5,671 nt of DNA from Prevotella sp. UBA1395 (lineage in GTDB: Bacteria > Bacteroidota > Bacteroidia > Bacteroidales > Bacteroidaceae). Below, piece by piece: positions 1 through 5,363 of this stretch. The first letter of the stretch is position 1. Each line of letters begins with the position of its first letter. Position numbers and translations under genes: made by a program. The notes under the pieces were generated by a model. That model was not told the origin of the DNA. It saw nothing but the letters and a program-made list of their open reading frames with translations, and searched no databases. The stretch spans positions 1 to 5,671 of the forward strand of contig DBQL01000218.1 of NCBI GenBank assembly GCA_002305235.1. The letters run 5' to 3'.

Positions 1-491
1 CCCTTCATCCAAAGGTCTACGTTTTGGGCTGCCTTGACTTTTCCGAGCTTGTCGGCCTTGGTGAAAACGATGGAGAATGGTATGTTGCTCATTCCGAGCC
101 AGTCGATAAATTCGCGGTCAACCTTTTGTTGCTCATGCCGAATGTCGATGAGCACAAACAAGTTGACAAGCTGTGGGCGTTGCAGGATGTAGGAGCGAAT
201 CATGTTGTCGAGCTGTTCTTGCACGCTCTTGGACCGCTTGGCATAGCCATATCCCGGCAAATCGACGAGATACCACTCCTTGTTGATGATGAAATGATTG
301 ATGAGCAATGTCTTGCCGGGGGTGGCAGAGGTCTTCGCAAGACCCTTGTGATTGCACAACATATTGATGAGGCTTGATTTGCCAACGTTGCTTCGGCCGA
401 TGAACGCGAATTCGGCCTTGACGTCTGTGGGGCATTTTGATACGGTCGGCGCGGATATGACAAATTGAGCTTGCTTGATAATCATGGGCAT
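1..491 (-). CDS. engB: Ribosome biogenesis GTP-binding protein EngB/YsxC (3' end cut by window edge)
   Basis: This is a TrmE-Era-EngA-EngB-Septin-like GTPase of the EngB/YihA/YsxC family, a cytoplasmic protein that helps late assembly of the large ribosomal subunit. The reverse-strand frame is open from the ATG at 491-489 to the window edge and gives 163 residues; the family is about 200 long, so roughly the last 40 are missing. All visible G motifs are intact: G1 GRSNVGKSS at residues 32-40, a TPGKT segment at 57-61 supplying the G2 threonine, G3 DLPGYGYA at 77-84 (the DLPGYGYA form is typical of EngB), and G4 TKADK at 144-148. The N-terminus ([10 protein letters not shown]) also matches the family. 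A second in-frame ATG at 485-483 is an equally plausible start, because homologues usually begin just before this IIK segment. No Shine-Dalgarno site precedes either ATG. The gene is divergent from ileS and probably transcribed from its own promoter at 504-511. Identity is certain; the exact start is not. Confidence 0.96.
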   Translation of the reverse strand, partial: MPMIIKQAQFVISAPTVSKCPTDVKAEFAFIGRSNVGKSSLINMLCNHKGLAKTSATPGKTLLINHFIINKEWYLVDLPGYGYAKRSKSVQEQLDNMIRSYILQRPQLVNLFVLIDIRHEQQKVDREFIDWLGMSNIPFSIVFTKADKLGKVKAAQNVDLWMK

Positions 492-503
492 ATCTTTTTG
501 TTG

Positions 504-511
504 CAAAGGTA
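504..511 (-). promoter_or_regulatory. Putative Bacteroidota -7 promoter element for engB
   Basis: Read on the minus strand, 511-504 is TACCTTTG, an exact match to the Bacteroidota sigma-ABfr -7 consensus TAnnTTTG, and it is followed by CAAC. I see no TTG-type -33 element at the expected distance (about 531-535 on the plus strand), only AT-rich sequence. Transcription would be expected to start near 496-500, only a few bases before the ATG at 491. The element match is direct; promoter activity is inferred. Confidence 0.6.
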
Positions 512-520
512 GTTAAAAAT

Positions 521-552
521 TTTGTAGAATATATATTTTTTTGCTAACTTTG
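521..552 (+). promoter_or_regulatory. Putative Bacteroidota promoter for ileS (-33 and -7 elements)
   Basis: The -7 element TAACTTTG lies at 545-552 and matches TAnnTTTG exactly. A TTTG at 521-524 lies 20 bases upstream, the spacing expected for a Bacteroidota -33 element. The predicted transcription start is near 557-560, leaving a leader of about 30 nt before the ileS ATG. That leader is too short to hold a T-box or other large riboswitch. This is the only convincing promoter for the downstream four-gene set. Confidence 0.72.
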
Positions 553-567
553 CGCAAAATTTATATT

Positions 568-580
568 AAGGAAAAGAAAG
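568..580 (+). promoter_or_regulatory. Purine-rich translation leader of ileS
   Basis: A purine-only stretch, AAGGAAAAGAAAG, ends 7 bases before the ileS ATG at 588. AAGGA is a weak Shine-Dalgarno match, and A-rich leaders are the usual Bacteroidota initiation context. It supports the chosen start. Confidence 0.5.
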
Positions 581-587
581 ATAAATT

Positions 588-3500
588 ATGGCTAAGAAGT
601 TTGCCGAACACAATGGTCTGGACTTGACCAAGACAAATGAGCAGATATTGACATCATGGGAGAAAGAAGACATCTTTCATAAGAGCATAGATGAGCGGGA
701 AGGATGCCCGCAGTTTATCTTCTTCGAGGGTCCTCCCTCGGCCAATGGTCATCCCGGTATTCACCATGTGTTGGCACGTTCCATCAAAGACACTTTCAAC
801 AGATACAAGACCATGCAGGGGTTTCAGGTGAAACGCAAGGCCGGTTGGGATACCCACGGTCTGCCGGTGGAGCTCGGAGTGGAGAAGGATCTCGGGATAA
901 CGAAGAAAGATATAGACAACAAGGCATCGGAAAAATATATCTCCGTGGAGGAGTATAACCATCGCTGTCGGGAGAATGTGATGAAGTTTACGGCCGAATG
1001 GCGTGAGCTTACCGAGAAGATGGGCTATTTTGTTGACCTTGACCATCCCTATATCACCTATGATAACAAGTATATCGAGACTTTGTGGTGGCTGTTGAAG
1101 CAGTTGTATAACAAGGGACTGCTCTACAAAGGCTATACCATCCAGCCCTATTCGCCGGCGGCCGGTACCGGTCTGTCGAGCCATGAGCTGAACCAGCCGG
1201 GATGCTACCGTGACGTGAAAGACACCACGGTGACGGCGCAATTCCTGATCAAAGATCCCAAGGCGGAGTGGTGCAGGCATGGCAATCCCTATTTCGTGGC
1301 ATGGACGACGACGCCTTGGACTCTGCCCTCGAACACCGCATTGTGCGTCGGTCCGAAGATCGACTATGTGGCTGTGGAGACTTATAACCTCTACGACGGC
1401 ACGCCGTTGACCATTATCATGGCCGAGGCACGTGTGGCCGCATACCTTAATGCGGAGCAGGAATGCAAAGGCGAACTGCTGCCTTTCGACAAGGAGAAGA
1501 AACTGTGCCCGTGGAGAATCGTGGACCGCATGAAAGGTGCCGACCTCGAAGGACTGCATTACCGCCAGCTCATGCCGTGGGTAAAACCCTGCGAGAAGAT
1601 CGGCGACTTTGCGGCAGACTTCGTCAACGATTATGCCGCCAAGAATCCCTCGAAGGTGTTTGCGAGCGAGAACGGCCGTGACCGGTTTGTCGAAATGGAC
1701 GACGCGGCGTTCCGGGTGATCCTCGGCGACTATGTGACCACCGAAGACGGAACGGGTATCGTGCATATCGCGCCGACCTTTGGTGCCGACGATGCCAAGG
1801 TGGCCAAAGACGCTAACGTGCCCGGCCTGTATATGATCTCGAAGAAAGGCGAGACCCGACCAATGGTGGACCTTCAGGGAAAATACTATGTTTTCGACGA
1901 GCTTGACAATCATTTCATCGATGTTTGCGTAGACAAGGATGCATACGGGCATCATGCCGGCGACTATGTGAAGAACGCGTATGACCCCCGTTTCAATCCC
2001 GACGGTGTGTGGGACGTGAAGGCTTCTGACAAGGCCGAAGACCTGAACATCGTCATTTGCATGGAGATGAAGCAGGAAGGCGTGGCTTTCAAGATCGAGA
2101 AACACGTGCACAGCTACCCTCACTGCTGGCGCACGGACAAGCCGGTGCTCTATTATCCATTGGACAGCTGGTTCATTCGGGATACGGTGAAGAAAGAACG
2201 TATGGTGGAATTGAACCGCACGATACAGTGGCAACCGGAGTCTACGGGTACGGGTCGGTTTGGCAACTGGCTCGAAAACCTGAACGATTGGAACCTCTCC
2301 CGGTCTCGATTTTGGGGCACTCCGCTACCCATTTGGCGTGATGAGAACCGTCATGAGAAGTGTATCGGGTCTATGGTAGAGTTGTATGAGGAAATAGAGA
2401 AATCGGTAGCTGCGGGTGTTATGAGCAGCAATCCGTTGAAAGACAAAGGATTTGTGCCCGGAGACTACTCGCAGGAGAATTACGATAAGATAGACCTTCA
2501 CCGTCCATACATCGACTATGTGGTGCTTGTGAACGACGAAGGACAGCCCATGCACCGCGAAACCGACCTGATAGACGTGTGGTTTGACAGCGGTTCGATG
2601 CCCTTCGCCCAGCTGCATTATCCTTTCGAGGGAGAAATCGACGCAGAGGGATTGAAGGCTACCGGCAAGACCGAAGCAGAATATCGGGCTGAGCTTGTGG
2701 CCGGAACATACGAGGGAACAGCTGTCGCTCCGGCATTCTTCCCGGCCGATTTCATCAATGAGGGCGTGGACCAGACACGCGGATGGTTCTTCACTTTGCA
2801 TGCCATTGCCACGATGGTGTTCGACTCCGTGGCGTTCAAGAACGTGATTTCATCGGGTCTTGTGCTCGACGCCAAGGGCAATAAGATGAGCAAACACGTA
2901 GGCAACGTGACCAATCCGTTTGAGATGATTGGCCAATACGGGGCCGACCCAGTGCGCTTTTACATGATGATCAACAGCGAACCGTGGGATAACCTGAAGT
3001 TCGATCCTAACGGAGTGGACGAGGTGAGACGCAAGTTCTTCGGCACACTCTACAATACTTATAGCTTTTTCGCGCTCTATGCCAACGTGGATAACTATGA
3101 CCCCGCGGTGCATCTCGAGGCTTTAAGCGCCAACCGTGGTGCTCTCAAGGAGATCGATAGCTGGATTCTTTCGTGTCTCAATACGTTGGTCAAGGGTGTG
3201 ACTGCCGAGCTCGACGGCTATGATCCGACACGTGCCGGCCGCCTCATCGACAATTTCGTGAACGATGATCTCAGCAACTGGTACGTGCGATTGAACCGCA
3301 AACGGTTCTGGGGCAAGGAGATGAGCGACGACAAGATAGCTGCTTACAACACGCTTTATACCTGTCTGATGACTGTCGCCAAGCTGTTGGCACCCTTCGC
3401 TCCGTTCTATGCCGACGAGCTTTACCGCGACTTGGGCGGAGAGTTGAAGTCTGTTCATCTGGAGAAATTCCCTGTTGCCGATGCCTCGTTCATCAATGAA

Positions 3501-4232
3501 GATCTGGAAGAGCGCATGGCAATAGCCCAAAAGATCACCTCTATGGTGCTGGCATTGCGTCGCAAGGTGAATATCAAGGTGCGCCAACCGCTTCAGCAAA
3601 TCATGATTCCTGCCGTGGATGAGGAGCAGCGTAAGCACATCGAGGCTGTGAAAGAATTGATCATCAGTGAGGTGAACGTGAAAGACTTGCTTTTTGCCGA
3701 GGGGCAGGGCATATTGGTCAAGAAGGTGAAATGCAACTTCCGAGTGATGGGTAAGAAGTTTGGCAAGGCCATGAAGGGTGTTGCCGCTCATCTCGATGCC
3801 CTCTCACAAGAGGAGATTGCACAGCTTGAAAAGACCGGCACCTACGCCTTTGAGCTTGACGGTCAGCAAGTCATCGTTGATGCTTCCGACGTGGAGATCA
3901 TCTCTGAGGATATTCCCGGATGGCTCGTCAGCAACGAGGGCAACATCACCGTGGCTCTCGAAGTGGAGCTTACCGATGCCCTTCGTCAAGAGGGAATGGC
4001 CCGCGAGCTGATCAATCGCATACAGAACCTGCGCAAAGAGGCCGGTTTTGAGATCACCGACCGCATACGGGCCACCATCGCCCCGCATGGACAGGCAGAG
4101 GCTGCGGCTGCCGCTTTCGGCGAGTATATCAAGTCGCAGGTGCTGGCCGACGACCTGATCTTTGCCGAGAACGATGGCGAGGAAGCCGAGTTTGACGGGT
4201 TCAAGTTGAATATCAAGGTTGAAAAGATATAG
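588..4232 (+). CDS. ileS: Isoleucine--tRNA ligase (isoleucyl-tRNA synthetase), type 2, with a swapped GIHH signature
   Basis: This cytoplasmic class Ia synthetase activates isoleucine with ATP, charges tRNA-Ile and edits misactivated valine. At 1214 residues it is longer than E. coli IleRS (938) and than most type 2 enzymes. The Rossmann fold begins with EGPPSANG (47-54); the class I signature that follows reads GIHH (57-60) where HIGH is expected. The CP1 editing domain contains WTTTPWTLPSN (239-249) and GTGIVHIAPTFGADD (388-402), in which D402 aligns with the E. coli editing aspartate D342. The catalytic core resumes with LSRSRFWGTPLPIW, WFDSGSMPFA (665-674), DQTRGWFF (728-735) and a KMSKS loop reading KMSKH (766-770). 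The anticodon-binding helical domain includes NWYVRLNRKRFW, and a C-terminal extension with LINRIQNLRKEAGFEI follows; there is no C-terminal zinc-binding cysteine cluster. These traits indicate the eukaryote-like type 2, usually mupirocin-resistant, enzyme. The start is supported by the promoter and purine-rich leader. Extra segments, notably about residues 682-716, add to its length. Confidence 0.98.
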   Translation: MAKKFAEHNGLDLTKTNEQILTSWEKEDIFHKSIDEREGCPQFIFFEGPPSANGHPGIHHVLARSIKDTFNRYKTMQGFQVKRKAGWDTHGLPVELGVEKDLGITKKDIDNKASEKYISVEEYNHRCRENVMKFTAEWRELTEKMGYFVDLDHPYITYDNKYIETLWWLLKQLYNKGLLYKGYTIQPYSPAAGTGLSSHELNQPGCYRDVKDTTVTAQFLIKDPKAEWCRHGNPYFVAWTTTPWTLPSNTALCVGPKIDYVAVETYNLYDGTPLTIIMAEARVAAYLNAEQECKGELLPFDKEKKLCPWRIVDRMKGADLEGLHYRQLMPWVKPCEKIGDFAADFVNDYAAKNPSKVFASENGRDRFVEMDDAAFRVILGDYVTTEDGTGIVHIAPTFGADDAKVAKDANVPGLYMISKKGETRPMVDLQGKYYVFDELDNHFIDVCVDKDAYGHHAGDYVKNAYDPRFNPDGVWDVKASDKAEDLNIVICMEMKQEGVAFKIEKHVHSYPHCWRTDKPVLYYPLDSWFIRDTVKKERMVELNRTIQWQPESTGTGRFGNWLENLNDWNLSRSRFWGTPLPIWRDENRHEKCIGSMVELYEEIEKSVAAGVMSSNPLKDKGFVPGDYSQENYDKIDLHRPYIDYVVLVNDEGQPMHRETDLIDVWFDSGSMPFAQLHYPFEGEIDAEGLKATGKTEAEYRAELVAGTYEGTAVAPAFFPADFINEGVDQTRGWFFTLHAIATMVFDSVAFKNVISSGLVLDAKGNKMSKHVGNVTNPFEMIGQYGADPVRFYMMINSEPWDNLKFDPNGVDEVRRKFFGTLYNTYSFFALYANVDNYDPAVHLEALSANRGALKEIDSWILSCLNTLVKGVTAELDGYDPTRAGRLIDNFVNDDLSNWYVRLNRKRFWGKEMSDDKIAAYNTLYTCLMTVAKLLAPFAPFYADELYRDLGGELKSVHLEKFPVADASFINEDLEERMAIAQKITSMVLALRRKVNIKVRQPLQQIMIPAVDEEQRKHIEAVKELIISEVNVKDLLFAEGQGILVKKVKCNFRVMGKKFGKAMKGVAAHLDALSQEEIAQLEKTGTYAFELDGQQVIVDASDVEIISEDIPGWLVSNEGNITVALEVELTDALRQEGMARELINRIQNLRKEAGFEITDRIRATIAPHGQAEAAAAAFGEYIKSQVLADDLIFAENDGEEAEFDGFKLNIKVEKI

Positions 4233-4244
4233 TACTAACATCGT

Positions 4245-4283
4245 GATTTGCCCGGGTGCGTCGCATGGCGGCTTGGGCAAATC
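4245..4283 (+). other. Inverted repeat (stem-loop) between ileS and the dksA-like gene
   Basis: The arms GATTTGCCC (4245-4253) and GGGCAAATC (4275-4283) are perfectly complementary, giving a 9-bp stem. As RNA, G-U and G-C pairs at 4254-4257 with 4271-4274 could extend it to about 13 bp, leaving a 13-nt loop. It begins 12 bases after the ileS stop. No T-run follows on either strand (the plus strand continues with CACCTT after the arm), so it does not look like a standard intrinsic terminator. An attenuator, a 3'-end stabiliser or an RNA-processing site is more likely, since no new promoter is visible before 4304. Confidence 0.55.
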
Positions 4284-4303
4284 CACCTTAACAGATTGAG
4301 ATT

Positions 4304-4684
4304 ATGGAAGTAAAAGCGCGCTATTCCGACGAGGACCTCGAAGAGTTCCGTGGAATTATCAATGAGAAGTTGACGGCAGCACGTGAGATTTACAACGATG
4401 CGATGCGTCGACTGATGAATGCAGACAGCAATTCTGATGAGGATACAGCCCCTACCTATAAGATTTTGGAAGAGGGAACGCAGGCTCTCGAACGTGAGAA
4501 TCTTATCCAGATGGCCCAGCGTCAGCAGAAGTTCATCCAAGGATTGGAGGCTGCCTTGATCCGTATAGAGAACAAGACGTATGGCATCGATCGCATCACC
4601 GGCGAGCTGATTCCCAAGGAACGTCTTCGCGTGGTGCCCCACGCTACGCTCAGCGTGGCTTCCAAGAATGCGCGAAAACATTGA
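4304..4684 (+). CDS. TraR/DksA-family protein lacking the zinc-finger cysteines
   Basis: This 126-residue protein has the DksA layout: a helical hairpin (about residues 7-90, with the turn around 41-51) followed by a small globular domain. DksA-type proteins insert the coiled coil into the RNA polymerase secondary channel and adjust transcription with ppGpp. The C-terminal domain, from YGIDRITGELIPKERLR to PHATLSVAS, aligns without gaps to the C4 finger of E. coli DksA, but the four cysteine positions are D96, T99, S117 and S120, so zinc cannot be bound in the usual way. The remaining fold residues (G100, R107, P112, A114, L116) are kept. The tip holds acidic D45, E46 and D47 followed by T48-A49, resembling only part of the E. 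coli DxxDxA tip. It starts 71 bases after ileS with an A-rich leader and no promoter I can see, and its stop adjoins lspA. Family membership is firm; DksA-like activity is inferred. It could also be a structural relative with a changed partner. Confidence 0.9.
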   Translation: MEVKARYSDEDLEEFRGIINEKLTAAREIYNDAMRRLMNADSNSDEDTAPTYKILEEGTQALERENLIQMAQRQQKFIQGLEAALIRIENKTYGIDRITGELIPKERLRVVPHATLSVASKNARKH

Positions 4685-4685
4685 A

Positions 4686-5360
4686 ATGATGAAGCAATCC
4701 AAGGAGTTTCTCACCGATGGACGTATGGCATGGATTCTTATCCTTGCCATTCTCGTCATAGACCAGCTCATTAAAATTGAGGTGAAGACCACCATGACCC
4801 TTGGCGAATCCATCCGGGTCACCGACTGGTTCTACATCAGTTTCATTGAGAACAACGGCATGGCGTATGGCATGACGTTCATCAACAAGCTCTTTCTGAG
4901 TATTCTTCGCTTGGCGGCCATATCGGCCATCGGCTGGTATATTTGGAAAGTGGTCAGGCAGAAAGGCCGTACCCGCTATGTCATTTTCTTGTCGATGATT
5001 GCCGCCGGGGCAGCCGGCAACGTCTTCGACTCCATGTTTTACGGACTGATTTTCACCGGGGCGTCGCCTTATTACGTATCCGAGTTTGTCTCGTTTGGCA
5101 CCGGATATGCCGGGTTTTTGATGGGAAAGGTTGTCGATATGTTCTATTTCCCCATCATACAAACCACTTGGCCAGCGTGGGTTCCGGTCTTTGGAGGTCA
5201 GGAATTCGTATTTTTCTCACCCGTTTTCAATTTTGCCGATGCCTGCATTTCAGTAGGAGTGATCTGTCTTTTGCTGTTTTGCCGCAAGGATTGGGAGACC
5301 ATCGACATCAAGTTTGGCAAGAAATCGGTAGGAGAGGACAATACGGAGAAGCAAGAATAA
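4686..5360 (+). CDS. lspA: Lipoprotein signal peptidase (signal peptidase II), enlarged Bacteroidota form
   Basis: LspA is an inner-membrane aspartyl protease (family A8) that removes the signal peptide from diacylglyceryl-prolipoproteins just before the lipidated cysteine. From the ATG at 4686 it has 224 residues, against 164 in E. coli. Hydrophobic segments fall at about residues 14-28, 66-88, 98-114 and 181-199, consistent with four membrane spans. Conserved motifs are IDQLIK (25-30), ENNGMAYGM (55-63), AGNVFD with catalytic D115, and FNFADACI with catalytic D185. The extra length lies between the two catalytic aspartates, around residues 125-146 and 159-173, flanking GKVVDMFYFPI. A charged tail (about 200-224) should be cytoplasmic. 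Start choice is uncertain: ATGs at 4686 and 4689 lie 1-4 bases after the upstream TGA and suit translational coupling, while an ATG at 4668 would add six residues and overlap the upstream gene by 17 bases. No start has a Shine-Dalgarno site. It is followed after 3 bases by a lipoprotein gene. Confidence 0.96.
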   Translation: MMKQSKEFLTDGRMAWILILAILVIDQLIKIEVKTTMTLGESIRVTDWFYISFIENNGMAYGMTFINKLFLSILRLAAISAIGWYIWKVVRQKGRTRYVIFLSMIAAGAAGNVFDSMFYGLIFTGASPYYVSEFVSFGTGYAGFLMGKVVDMFYFPIIQTTWPAWVPVFGGQEFVFFSPVFNFADACISVGVICLLLFCRKDWETIDIKFGKKSVGEDNTEKQE

Positions 5361-5363
5361 CTT

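Noticed and set aside
24..377. A 117-codon plus-strand frame at the left edge
   Set aside because: It is antisense to engB, whose minus-strand frame shows all GTPase motifs and runs uninterrupted to the window edge.
553..587. A T-box or amino-acid riboswitch in front of ileS
   Set aside because: The predicted leader is only about 30 nt, AT-rich and without stem-loops or a T-box sequence. T-boxes are also not typical of Bacteroidota.
654..2234. A 526-codon open frame on the minus strand, antisense to ileS
   Set aside because: Its length comes from the codon pattern of ileS. The translation is rich in His, Val and Arg without recognisable domain motifs, no promoter precedes it, and the plus-strand frame has every IleRS motif.
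3123..3791. Minus-strand open frames of 222 and 160 codons over the 3' part of ileS (3123-3791 and 3804-4286)
   Set aside because: Both are antisense shadows of the IleRS anticodon-binding and C-terminal domains, with no family motif and no promoter.
4245..4283. The inverted repeat as a standard intrinsic terminator ending an ileS-only transcript
   Set aside because: No T-run follows the second arm on either strand, and no promoter is visible before the next gene at 4304.
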